DNA of 64,000 nucleotides from Ptychodera flava (taxonomy: Eukaryota; Hemichordata; Enteropneusta; Ptychoderidae): NCBI RefSeq assembly GCF_041260155.1, contig NC_091944.1, positions 12,155,272 to 12,219,271 on the forward strand, given 5' to 3'. The position numbers and the translations under genes are program-made. How positions within the stretch are numbered: position 1 is the first letter of the stretch; each line of letters starts with the position of its first letter. Positions 1-11,599 of this stretch are shown in pieces. The notes beneath the pieces are model-generated. The model was not told the DNA's origin. It ran no database searches and saw only the letters and a list, made by a program, of their open reading frames with translations.

Positions 1-90
1 TAAAAAGCGACCCCCCTCCAAATCAATTTTCTAAAATTTGACCCCCCTCAATTCATCAATTGTAAAATGTGACACCCCCCCCCCCATGAA
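1..90. repeat. C-run short repeat (TGTAAAATTTGACCCCCC-like)
   Basis: Two or three imperfect copies of a ~30-40 bp motif, AAAATTTGACCCCCCT followed by an AT-rich spacer. The same motif returns at 1,945-2,070. The long C tracts give G-runs on the other strand. No coding content is seen. Confidence 0.6.
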
Positions 91-879
91 AAAAAAATTT
101 CATCAGATTTGATTCATTAACCCTTCGCACCCTGTGGCCCAGGGCTGAAAAAGTTTCCTCACATACTAGAGAATCAACATTTTGGTGAAATGCCAAAATC
201 AAATTTTTGCACACACATGAACTTGTAATCGCTGTAGTCTAATCAAGTACACTAATATCAATAATCAAGAGTACATAAATACACAGATTTAGCTGGTTTT
301 GTATTTAAAATAAATTATTCATAGCTTCTGTCTCATAGATTATGTATGGAGGACCTGTGTATTTTCTATTTTGCCTGGCAGTTCTTGTGTGTTATCACAG
401 TATACCTAGGGAGTCCAAGACGGGAACTTTCCAGAAAGTGTTTTACGTTGCATGCTGCACTGGCACTGGAAGGTTTGAGTGTCAGCGTGTGCTTTTTAAG
501 TCAGATATTTCTCTATTTTGAGTCTTACTCAAGTCAGCAGATATGTAAAGAAACGGTGAGTGGCAGAGATCGAATTTTGTGCGGATCGGACAGTTTATTT
601 AAACCCTACGCCATGCTCTACTTTAGTCGATGGAACGAACATTGCTCACACAAGTGAAAGCCGTGCCGTATATTTGCAATATACACACAGCTGAGATGAT
701 AATATCACCACAAGTTGAAAGCTGATCTTTCTGCAGCAAATTGTGTGTTAACTGTGAACTTTATTCCGTTTATGAGTTCAGTCAGATGTCTGAAATTGTC
801 ATGAGAACATTATTTATGATCGTTCCACTGAACTTTTGTCGATGCGCGGAGTTAGCAGAGTAAGACTTCAGATTAGTTC

Positions 880-1000
880 GGCATGTACCGACCGGAAGTA
901 AACGAAAGATCTAAGATGGCTGCTCCCGTGGTAGCTGAACTGGACGCTGGTTAGCAGTGAATTGCGTGTGTTGTCGCCGACTTTCATGTGCAGACATTAC
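880..1000 (+). promoter_or_regulatory. Promoter-like segment with possible short first exon
   Basis: ACCGGAAGT (ETS-type site) near 889 is followed by AAGATGGCTGC, a YY1-like initiator context, at 913-923. An ATG at 916 opens 12 codons (MAAPVVAELDAG), and a weak GT donor lies just before the stop. ETS plus YY1 sites around a start codon are common in animal housekeeping promoters. No downstream exon could be tied to it, so the gene it would serve is unknown. Confidence 0.3.
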
Positions 1001-3300
1001 ACGGAACTTACAATTGTGCTCATCATCGAACATTAGTTAAAGTCGCGTGTGAACTATTTGTGTTTCCCACCTGCGTGGTCAAGTCTGTGGTACCTCTGCG
1101 GTACCGTTAAGTTTTCCATAGAAATTGTTAAGCAAATTTAGAAAGGGTTTGAACAGAGTTTTGTTCTGAAAGTGTGTGCTCGACTCCTGCCGTCGGGAGG
1201 TCGATCAGTACGGTAACTGCTACCATGGAGTAATATTTATAGTTTGGGTACGGTTTTACTATTTTATATGTAGACCCCGATATTTGACACAATATAGTAA
1301 TATACAGAAGTTGTTTGTTACATTATATGACTGTGTGTTGGTTCCTCATTTCATGCCCCATGCTGTGTAGCCCTGCGTACAGGTGTGTGCACGTGTGTTC
1401 CAGCATTATATGGCCTCTACCAAAGCCCTGCAATGGTCTTTGAACAGACTTGAGGTCTCTGCGGCCTGGATCTGGACCGCAATGAAGACTAAAGGGTCTT
1501 TTTGGCCGAAATTCTGCTCTATTGGGGCAAAATTCTTTCCCTGCCTACCTTTACCTCCTAACCAATCCCAGTAAAGATGCGATTGACTTCTCCTAACGTC
1601 CAAAACCACTCATTTTCTGAAACATAACATACTCGACAAGTTGTTTACCCATGGCGATCCCCATTTTGAATCTCGCTGCAGAGACCCCAGTTATCTCCAC
1701 AGACCGTTGCAGGGCTGTGGTGGAGGCCATATACGCCAGGAACACACAGACCTGTACTCAGGGCTACATGCTCTGTTGCTGCTCTAGAGAGGTTAACGCC
1801 AGTCTCGGACTTGTTGGCCCTGCTAGAGAAATAAATTTGGCCGAGCTTCAGTCGGTTATTATTCTGCCGTCTCGAAACATCGGTTACACAAGCAACATTT
1901 CGGTGAAATTCCAAGTCAATTTTGTTTTCCATAACTCGATACAAACCTTTGTAAAATTTGACCCCCCCTTCAATCATTGATTGTAAAATTTGACCCCCCC
2001 CCTGAAAAGCCGTTTTTGTAAAAGTCAACCCCCCCCTGATTTCCACCGACCCCCCCCCCTCCCGTAAATAACGAATGCTCCCTTAGAACAAGATATCGGT
2101 TCTGACACTCTTCAGGGAAATCCATACAATTTTTGTATTTTAAACCCTCGGCGTCCATGGCAAGACCGTTGGTATGTTAAGAAATAACATTAACTACGTA
2201 CATGTTTTTTACAGCGAGTCTCCACTATTCATTTTGATCAACTGAAAGAGCAAACTCCAGTCTACAAACGCCTGAATGCGTTCCATTCACAAAGAAGGTC
2301 AAAGTGCAAAGTTCAGAGACGCTTAAACTCCTCGTTGTTGCCGCCATCGCTACCTAGCTCGGCCGACTGTCGGTGTGATCTTCGGTCTGGATACGTTATC
2401 GTTGTAAAGCCAGCTCAAATTCGGTCCTCTTGACGTGCAGATGTCTGGTGAGTTTCAATTTCTTGTTCTTTATACTATGTGGAGTCTCGACTAAGAACAA
2501 CAGAGCGAGCACAGGCGGTTACTTCCTGTTTGTGTTGTGGCAATGGCATGGCTGCTTCGCGCGCTGTATAACTGACCTGTTCAGCGGCAGCGACCGCTTT
2601 GCTTCTTCGCCTTGGGCAATGCAGTTGCGAAGAGATATGCAGGGCATTGTGCAAATTGTTAAACTGTGTCTCAATTTATGTGAAGATACTGAAGGTATAC
2701 TATATTTCGCTCGAACAGCCATGGACCTGTCGTGAATCAGACAAATGCGCGGCATTACGTAGATCCGTTACTTCTTTAGCGCGGTCACCTTGTGGCAGTC
2801 AAAGGTCCTCTATAGTACAGACACCGCTCTAATTCGATCAAAGGCTACGTGTAAATACTCCAGTATTCGTACAAAACCTATGTATGACAGTAAGAATATC
2901 CCACTTCAAATGATCTTTGACAAAACCGCTTAGACTGGGAATAGAGAAATAAGTCTATTTTAATCTCATGTTATATCTGCATTTACAGGGCACAATTTTA
3001 CTAGTCTAGCGTAGGCCATAGTTTTACCGTGTCGCCAATAGGTAATTTAACTAATTATGTCAAAGTCGCCAGGCACATACCACCGTCTGCAGGTTGTTTC
3101 GGTACAGATTAATTAATAAAATAATCAGACATAAATTGAAGATGCTAACGTGTTCAGTATATATTGCATTTGTCTGTAAATTTAAACTTTTACCACATGT
3201 TACAGCTTAATTGAAAGTGTTAAGATGAACATCATTAACAATATGTACCACAGATATGTAATTACCTGAAATAAAATACTTGATTTCTTTTACTTTTGCC
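1001..3300. other. No gene recognised; repeats only
   Basis: Several short open frames on both strands overlap one another and lack splice or family support. C-run repeats occupy 1,945-2,070. A CpG-containing patch at 2,330-2,450 holds GCCGCCAT and, just after it, CAGATGTCTG followed by GTGAGT, which could be a tiny first exon on the + strand. Nothing further supports that. Confidence 0.4.
1945..2070. repeat. C-run short tandem repeat, 4 imperfect units
   Basis: GTAAAATTTGACCCCCCC recurs about every 40 bp with drifting spacers. It is the same motif as at the window start. It shows as an open frame on the minus strand only because G-runs translate as glycine. Confidence 0.65.
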
Positions 3301-3319
3301 ATTCACTACTTTATATAGC

Positions 3320-4085
3320 AAGTGTAAATTGGTTTTGGTCAAGTCTTTCAAGCTTTAGGCATAAATGCCAAACTGTGAAAGCTCATTAGAAATAGAGATA
3401 TAAAACTTAGCTGACATGAAAATGCAAAATATATTTTACTTATAGAACATATTGTCCGATCAATATAAATAGCAAGTTTCATATACTTTTTTAGAGTCCT
3501 TTAAGTCTTATATCCCTAATTGGCAAAGTTAGATAATATGCAAATTTGTAACTTGCTGATGTAAAAATGCCAAACGGCTGTCATTAATATTTTATCATAT
3601 TTCTTCAATTTACATATAATGCTTAATCAACTTTGATGAAGTCAATCAAGGTATATCCCTGATTATAAAAGTTATGCAATTAATAATAAGATGTTTTACA
3701 AAATCGGAACTGACTTTTGGTAAAATTATATCATACTATCTGCAATACACATAGCAAGATTCGTCTCCTTTGGGCAAGTCAATCCAGACATAAGCTTACG
3801 TGACGAAAGTTCGTTAAATACCTAAATAAGTAATTTGATAAAACAAAAAATGCTAAATGACTTTAAGAATGTCATAACGTAGTATCTTCAATGCACATAG
3901 CACATTATGTCAAATTTGATTAAGCCAATTCAGGTATATCTTTAGTTAGGAAAGTTCAATGTATATGCAAACCATCAATAAGATGTTCTAAAAAAATCTA
4001 AACCAACCTTTGTTAGTATAGTATTTTCCTTGTTTACAGTTAGTTTCGACAACTTTGGTCAAAGCAATCAAGATGCTGTGTGTAC
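3320..4085. repeat. Decayed ~150-bp tandem repeat, about 5-6 units
   Basis: A recurring landmark, roughly TTTGGTCAAGTCAATCAAG followed by TATATCCCTAATTA and AAAGTT, appears near 3,325, 3,485, 3,625, 3,770, 3,918 and 4,040. Between landmarks there are related stretches with AATGCACATAGCA and TGCAAA. Units are strongly diverged from one another, so the array is old. No coding signal. Confidence 0.6.
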
Positions 4086-4089
4086 ATCT

Positions 4090-6180
4090 GAGATACTATG
4101 GTTTAACATTACTGACTGAAAGTCAATCATTAACTTTTTTTCAGCCAGTTCGTCTTCAAACACCTGATTTTGTGTCAGATGGGAGCTAAACATCAGGGTT
4201 AGCTCACCAAAGTGTCCGAACGCATAATCTAAGCACTCCAGAATGGTGATTTTAGTGACTCGAAGAAATTGAATTTATTTTCATTTTAATGTTATTTTTT
4301 GTCAGTATCACAATTACTAGGCATCAGTGTTTTGCATATTGCGATTTTGACGTCATCACTTTTTGGTTGTATACCACTTATAACTTTTTGCTTAACACTG
4401 CAAATAATAGTATTTATGCCATTTTTGGATAGTGTAACAACTAATGACCCACCTAGTTGATGCTGGGGAGGCCACTGCCACTGATGTGTAACATTGGAAA
4501 TGCACAAACAAGACAAACAAATGAGCCCATGCTAGTTACAGTTCAGGGACTCTAAATGAGATATGAAATATTATTCACTTCGTTAATTGCTTGAATTTTT
4601 ATGATGTACGTTTTTGTGAAATCGTCAATGATTGTTGTTCACAGTTTCATTTACAAAATCAATGAAATATTGCACTTTATACATATTGAGTGATGAACAA
4701 CTTTATATATATTAAAACAAAAGTTTTTTTTTTATTATTAACTTTATCTTTTCTTAAATTCTCCCAATAGCGCAACACATACACCAAAAGTAATGCCACT
4801 CCCAACCTTCGTCTTGAGGTCACCTCCATATAGTGCTCACTTTATCTTAGTCGAAATTATGTGACCATTCACAGGTTTTAGTGTAACTCCTTCACAACTC
4901 TAAATCTTCACTTGGTAATGGTAGACTTCAAGTCAAATGGTTTTCTTATCTTTAATTAAAAAGAAGAGTTAAGACAACACTTTTCAGGCGAAAATGACAG
5001 TGTATGAGGCATCGTTAGAAAAGGCGTGGTTTACATAAAACTAGCAAAGGGATTGCGAATTAATTAAATGTTAAAATGCACAAGATATATGCAGCAAATA
5101 ACACATTAAAATACTAGACTTCGCCAATGACAATCTTAGTGCGATGAACATTTTGTTTTTACGTCGTCTGTTCTAATCTCTTGTTTACATTTAAACAACT
5201 GTAACAATAAGACTCGTTCGTACAATATTTCAAAATGTGCTGCAATTCAAAATGCAATCTTGAAAAATACACACAGAGCAACTCTGCTCTGAGAATAGAT
5301 TATATTTATTCAAGTGTATATAAATCCAAATAGTCATTCACATAAACGGTAATCATTCAGAAAAAGTCATCACCACTTGGTTGTTGACATTTTTGTGACA
5401 AAGTAAGCTCATAAAGAAAATCATGTATATTGAAAAATTCTGTCAAACTATTTTGCTATCGTCAAGCTGACGTTAATGAAGTTTAACCTGATAACAAACT
5501 CACTGGACGTAGATTAGCGTTTTCCATCACAGCTTTCATTTTGGGGCAACTTTGACACTTTTAAAGGGCTGTTTTTTCGAAGTACGCTGTGAGCCCTCGT
5601 ATAATAAGTCCATGCCTGTAACAGGGTCTGGTCATTACCTGTAGCAGTCCGTAAGAAATAACATCTTCTACAGGACCTGTAAAATTGGTCAGATATCAGG
5701 GGTGTATGAACAGGTCTGTATCAGGCCAGGCGTTAAGGAATGGATACAGTGATGTAATTTCTGAGTGTATCCAGTGCCGTGACCACATGACCGAAATACT
5801 GGTGTATAAAAAGTGGTGTGTCAGTATTGAATTTACAGGGCCTGTTACACGATCTGAAAATTTGTCAGGGGTGTATATTATCAAAAAATGGGCCAATTTT
5901 GATGACAGAAATGAATATAGGCATAATTGTGTGCATATTAAAAAATATAGACCCTGTTAAAGGTCTCTATTCACATTGTTGTATAAAGTCCTATGAAAAC
6001 AGCGATGGAGCAGGCCGAAATTTCAGTCCAGTCACATCACTGTGTTTACACCACTCTAATATAGCCATGTCATCCTAGCACTGGCCACAGACCTGTAAAT
6101 CAGCCCCTGTCAAAGCAATGCGACGTCTTTGCTAACACAGATCTGCACCACCGGGTTGTGTCAGAATCTGTACAGGGCCT
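4090..6180. other. Non-coding stretch with a cluster of ACAGGNCCTGT palindromes
   Basis: No gene is supported. A TGACGTCA palindrome (CRE-like) lies near 4,348. From about 5,610 to 6,180 there are repeated full or half copies of ACAGG-N-CCTGT, for example near 5,672, 5,836 and 6,171. The open frames here are short and overlap on both strands. Confidence 0.4.
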
Positions 6181-6195
6181 GTCACAGGGGCAAAT

Positions 6196-6216
6196 GTTTG
6201 TTTGTTTGTTTGTTTT
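6196..6216. repeat. (TTTG)n microsatellite
   Basis: A short TTTG run lies upstream of the first coding exon of the + strand family X gene. Confidence 0.8.
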
Positions 6217-6471
6217 GCTGTTTACCTGAAATTCTTTGTCATCTTTCTGTCGTAATAAGTGTTGTTATCCTTAAGATTCCCAATTACTTACAGAGGAAAT
6301 AAGTTCATCGGCCTTTGAACTTTGAACTCTGACCAAAGTCTCCTGTGTACCCCTTAGGTCATTCAAGCCTTCACAGTTTCTGTTTGTTAGGGAAAACAAT
6401 CATACAATTAACAAGCAACAACTGCTACAGCACAAACGACACATATCGCAAAGCTTATCTAAAATTCTGTG

Positions 6472-6830
6472 ATGAAATCACTTTTAGAAACAAACACCAA
6501 GAGGAAAGTGCTGATATTTTCGAAACTCGAGTCTTTTCGAAGAGCTGCACAGGACGTTCGACACCTTATTGAGAACATTTTCGAAAATGACCAAAGCTTT
6601 GAAATAACAAGCGATGTCAAAAGAAATCGGACTGCAGAAGACGATGATTCGAATACAGTTACGGCTGTGGTGGTTATTGATGCTAGACAAACCAGAACGC
6701 TGATAACGCCAGAAAGAAGAGATAGAAATGTGGACCACTGGGACGAACTGCACATGCTCAGTACAACAGTTACCAATCCAAGAGGTAAATGTAATAATAC
6801 TCATATGAACAATCAGAACAGGGGCGTAAT

Positions 6831-6866
<36 letters not shown>

Positions 6867-8934
6867 TAGGCAGATAGACAGACAGATAGATAGATAGATA
6901 GATATAGATAGATAGATAGATAGATAGATGAGTATGCTTTATTTGTTTGTATACTTATATGACCCAGTCCGCCAACGCTTCGTGTGAGACTCTTCTTCAA
7001 TGTTTGCTGTTAATTTTCTCGATATGCAAAGAACCCAGCAGCATATTATCTCTTGTAGATGCATTTCAATTTTTACATATGACTCATCATTCTTGATGTA
7101 TAAAATGTTTTGCTCTCTCTGATCATGGTTCAAATTAATTTCAATCACAAAAATATTAATTTGCTCTACTTGTATATAAGTTGGTGCATAATCGAACACT
7201 TTAAACAGAAATAAAGGCATGGAGCAAATGTTAATAAGGCCATGCACATTTTTTCACAGATTCAATTTTGCTAGTCATTTATGGCGATGAACGGTCTCGA
7301 GAGCTAAACAACAGCGACCTTGTAGCCCCTACCTGGCTAACTACGTGGAGGTACAATGACGAAATCGCCTTCTCCCTCACCTGTAACCAGCGATGCTTCA
7401 GTATATGGGACAATTTTAACGAAAGCCAGGTCATGGCTATTCGAACCTTCATCGAAGGCGAACGACGTTGCACGGTTGAGTACTTTCGGGAGATAACGGA
7501 CTTTGATGCGGCGAAATGTGGAAAGGTATCACTTTCATCCCAGGATATCAATGTGCTCGTCATTGGTGAAGGACCACTGACAGACAAACATTATACACAG
7601 CTCCCTGACGGAGTAGACACATCAGTCATAAAGATAACAAAGTACACTGATTTCAACTACAATATTGCAAGGAACGGTAAACAACGTGCACTCATCATAC
7701 ACCAAATTGAAGGAGTTACAAGTACGCATCTGGCAGACAGCTCGTGTCTACTAGAAATTCTTAGCAATTGGACCGAAAGGAAATCACTTCCACGTCGCAC
7801 GAACTCTGTTGAAATTAACCTCGTTGTCATCTCCGCCCACTGCAGAGAATGTGTGGATAAGATAAGTGAGATGCAGAGTTTGATCAAAGAAAAATTAAAG
7901 ATAATGCAAGGTAAGAGAGGTTTTTCCAATAATCGTTTATGCTTATCATAATCTTCAAACATCTTATATCTTTCTTTCATGAATTTGACTTTGTTGTGTG
8001 TACCGGTGCTTTACTGTCTGTTCTGTGCTGTTTTGCGTCTATGTTTATAACTATGCAGTGTATTACGAATTTTGACCTAGTGTTATGGATTACGGATAGG
8101 TATGATTGCAATTATCTTATTAAGTATTCACAAGCTATGAAACGATCATAAATGGTCTTGCGTGCCTTTTTACATGGAACAAATTACAATGAAACAGCAC
8201 AACTTTTTAGATTTTATTTCTGAAAACAAATTCCTAAACTTTGCGTTTTTCCCCAGAGAATCTGGTAATATTTAGTGTCGATTTTTGAGAGTGATTCTAG
8301 TGTTGTACAGTTCTGATGCCAGCGCCTAACTATTGCGTTTTTCTGTTGTCTTTCTACAGAAAAGTGTCGATATGTAATAAAAGGTGAAATCCTCCCAACA
8401 GTGTCAAATCAAGTAACCCTGTGCTTCACCAGGTACATGTGTGAACACGGAAATGCTAGAACGTATCTGTACCGTCTGTACATCATGTCATGGTTATCAA
8501 AAGTCTTGTCGTTATCGCTTCTCCGTCCTAGTGCCCCTTCGCTAAGCCTAGTAGCTCTCATGTGCCTCCATGAACTTGGAAGATGTGTGCGTTACCTATC
8601 AAATAACAACGACTTTCATCAAATCCCACCGCTGCCTGATCTTAATCGCGTATTAAATCCACATTTTTCACCTCGGTCAGGACGACTTATGCCTTGCATT
8701 ATTGATCTGTTGAAATTTGACAAATTTTGGAGAAAGGTGTTGCCTTTCCTGTGTAAAGTACTAGTCTTTTTAAAAAGAATGCTAGTGATAGTATGGTTGT
8801 ATAAAAACCTTTCTTTGCTTCGAACAAAAATGTCAAATGAACACGCAGATCGGAATAGTCTCTTGACAATCATGTCACCCGTCTTTCTGAAATTTGGCAT
8901 TTGTTGCTTTCGAAGAATTGTGAAGCGTAAGTAA
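6472..8934 (+). CDS. Uncharacterised alpha/beta-fold protein, family X, + strand copy
   Basis: Exon 1 is 6,472-6,784 (ATG after an in-frame TAA), exon 2 7,260-7,910, exon 3 from 8,360. Exon junctions are GT-AG and phase 1. Exon 1 starts a strand-helix pattern (KVLIFSKLESFRRAAQDV) and reaches VVVIDARQTRTLITP and a DHWDEL motif. Exon 2 continues with SILLVIYGDERS, a CFSIW motif and a second alpha/beta half (INVLVIGEG). Exon 3 opens with KCRYV and either stops at 8,934 or splices at a strong GTAAGT at 8,925. The 30.2-33.6 kb minus-strand gene matches it in exon order, phase and motifs (VLIYSKLESFKQA, VVVIDTRQTRVLLTP, DHWDDL, LVFLYGDKKS, CFSLW). I do not recognise the family. A Rossmann- or TIR-like fold is possible but unproven. 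The 3' end is uncertain. Confidence 0.7.
6831..6929. repeat. (GACA)n/(GATA)n microsatellite
   Basis: A compound tetranucleotide run in intron 1 of the + strand family X gene. The open frames across it on both strands are artefacts of the repeat. Confidence 0.95.
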
Positions 8935-9094
8935 TAGTGTTATATTAAGACTCTTAACATTTTGACAGAAAATAAATCTAGAGGTTTTGTTGATGGTAGT
9001 AATATGGAGAAGCTAAACTCAGGTCGAGTTACACAGGTGCGTAGGCAAATACCTCGCAGCAGTATTTTATTGGTTTATATATTTGATCTTACAG

Positions 9095-9184
9095 ACAAAA
9101 TTATGTGCAATGTTAGATGAAGAGCGTCTGAGGTTAATGATGTGTGAAACGTTATATAAATTCAAAGACGTAATGCTAAAATAG
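9095..9184 (+). other. Possible terminal exon of the + strand family X gene
   Basis: A good acceptor (TTGATCTTACAG) is followed by 29 open codons and TAG, reading LCAMLDEERLRLMMCETLYK in part, which looks helical. It needs phase 0, which does not match the phase-1 donor at 8,925. It is therefore either a chance frame or an exon joined to an undetected one. Confidence 0.25.
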
Positions 9185-9379
9185 GCATGCGTCAGATTTT
9201 CAAGCTATAAAACCCGATAATTTCAAGGTCTATTTTTATATGTCATCCGTTTACTAATTTACTGCATACCACGATTTCATTAAAATTAAACTCGAAGAAA
9301 TATATAATAAATATGTATAAATATTGATAAACATTTTGCTTTCATTGATTCTGTTAAGTTTATGAATTATGTACGGTGC

Positions 9380-9382
<3 letters not shown>

Positions 9383-9435
<53 letters not shown>
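9383..9435. repeat. (GT)n microsatellite
   Basis: About 26 GT units. The His-Thr open frame on the minus strand is an artefact. Confidence 0.97.
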
Positions 9436-9436
<1 letters not shown>

Positions 9437-9439
9437 ATG

Positions 9440-10510
9440 CTTCATGAACCTTGCAGCGTGGGTCGGGACTTAGCAGGGCGGTTTTGACAAGGATGTCGTC
9501 GATAGGTGCCGTAAAATGTGAGTTCAAATCCGATCGTTAATTTACTTGATTGAGAAAAGTCCTCATGTCACTGAGAGAAAAGTCAGATTGATCACAGCAC
9601 ACCACAAACCAAAAAAAATTGGTATCCATGTAGGGGAACTCAAAATTAAAAAAAACATGAACTCAACTTGCCAGGATATTGTCATCGTTCGTGTTCCGGA
9701 AAACATATATCCTTATCGTTTTCCTCTGCTCCCGTGAGTACATAACGTAAAGATTCAAAGTATTTAGCTCTGCTGTCACAAACTTTTGTGCGCACTTAGT
9801 GTGAAATATTATTGTTGGCCGATTCAAAGCCGGACTACACTTCAGTCGTCAATTGCCTTACAGAGGCTGTGTTGACAAGCTGAAACTTGTGAAACGCGAG
9901 TTTTGGAAAAGAACAGAGACAATACTTTTCATTTCATGTCGAAAAGTGCATCTACAGTTTCATTTGTTCATATGGGTCCACTGACTCAGTTGTAACAGGT
10001 TTGACCTGTCATTTTTTCGGCCATGATTACATGTAAATGGCCCCTGTAATCATCAGATGCATGCCAATTAAAGCATAGGAATAGATACTGGTTAATCTTC
10101 GTCAACCCAGTCACCAAAACATATTTCTCGAGTCAAGCAGATTATTGCTAGAATACCATAACCATAGCTTAATTTGTGGTTTTTAATTGAAGGTGACTTC
10201 ACTCACTCACTCGCAAGAACATCATGATGTTCTTGCTATGTTCCAAGTATGGAGGTCAGTGTCATTAATGATATCTGTCCAAAAAGAATGAAACAAAAGA
10301 GACTAAGAAGTCACTAATTCTCTCAATTTTAAAGCGAAAGAGTCTCAGCTTGTAGATATAGATCAGATCTAATTTAATGCTTCACAAGTTTGTTCAACTC
10401 TGGACCTTGACTGGTATCTATGAATCGGGGAAAGTTAAAGGCCATTTGAACTTAACTCATCATATAGACGCGGCAGTGTGCGTATACGATACGGCGTCTT
10501 ATATTTAACT
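9440..10510. other. No gene recognised
   Basis: No splice-supported exon. A perfect 24-bp palindrome (GCAAGAACATCA with its reverse complement) lies at 10,213-10,236, just after a short CACT run. Confidence 0.4.
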
Positions 10511-10513
10511 TAA

Positions 10514-11199
10514 GGTTCCAAGACAAGAAATTGACCTTTTTAAGCTAACAATTCTCTAGTAGTCAATAAGCTCAGAACCCCCGTAAATTATATATTTTCG
10601 GGAAGCCTAGATATAGGGGAACATTTTATTTACCATTTTGTCACCACTGTTTAGATAACTATCACGTGACTGTAATTTGTATAACCTTTCAAAAATATCG
10701 GTTTTCCCTATGTTTTGTTTCCATGTTTTGAGATATGTGGCTGAAATTTGTGTAGGAGAGCAAGCTGTCCTAAGGATCTTCAGAAGTGTGTCTCAGAATT
10801 TTTTTTAAATCTCCTAAAACAATTTTTATGCCATAAAAACTTCCAGAGCGGTGAATTTAACACTAGTTGATTTCTTTAAACTTGTGCTCCAAAAACAACT
10901 GAGCAAGATATAAAAAAATCTGAGACACTCTTTGGAAGAGCGTTGTGACAGCTTGCATTCCAACAAGTTTGAGTCAGATATTTTGAAGTATTTAGACAAA
11001 ACATAGGGAAAACCGATGTTTGAAAGGTTATGCAAATTACCTCTCACGTGATAGTTATGTAAACAGTGGTGACATTGGGGTTACCAACATGTATCGCTAT
11101 ATCTAGGCTTTCAGCAAATGTATAATTTATGGGGGTTCTGAGCTTATTAGCCACCAGAAAATTGTTAGATTAAAAAGGTCAATTTCTTGTCTTGGAACC
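10514..11199. mobile_element. TTAA-flanked fold-back DNA element (non-autonomous)
   Basis: The ends are perfect inverted copies: GGTTCCAAGACAAGAAATTG at the left and its complement ending GGAACC at the right. Both are flanked by TTAA (10,510-10,513 and 11,200-11,203). Similarity continues inward for roughly 330 bp per arm, so almost the whole 686 bp can fold on itself. TTAA duplication is the hallmark of piggyBac- and Kolobok-type DNA transposons. There is no transposase, so this is a MITE-like passenger. The arms differ at many sites, suggesting age. Confidence 0.8.
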
Positions 11200-11209
11200 T
11201 TAAGCAGAG

Positions 11210-11420
11210 GTTAAGACTGACAAAACGTCTTCATAACTAATATAGCAGACATATTAATTCTTGGTGAGGTTGAAATGCAAACTGCGATAAGATATATCAG
11301 CTCACATTGTTCTGTAACATTTTGTCTTCTTTGAATTCGAAAGAATGAATGATTCCCAAATTTCTTTTACTTCATCGAGTTTGAAAATTAATGCCCAGGA
11401 ATTTATTCTCCAGTTTTTTT
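11210..11420. repeat. Dispersed repeat related to the 23-26 kb array
   Basis: The order of landmarks (ACTGACAAAACGTCTTCAT, a TTCTTGGTGAGGTTGAA segment, GCGATAAGATA, then GAAAGAATGAATGATTC) matches units near 23,174, 23,547 and 26,150. It is a lone copy immediately downstream of the TTAA element. Confidence 0.5.
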
Positions 11421-11599
11421 GGGTTTTTTTGTTCACACTGATACACAAATCATATCTCGAAGTTCCTAAAAGGCCCATAAGCTGTAACTTTTACCTATTT
11501 TTACCTATTTTTTTGTTAATTAAAACATCTTGAAACGTCAATAAAATATGTCCAGTTCTTGCAAAATGATGTATTTTGGTAAAAATAAATCGTAAATTA

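Noticed and set aside
346-657. 103-codon + strand frame near the window start
   Set aside because: No motif, signal or splice partner was found. A Cys/Phe-rich composition is common in chance frames of AT-rich DNA.
9254-9445. His-Thr repeat frame on the minus strand
   Set aside because: It is a translation of the (GT)n microsatellite.
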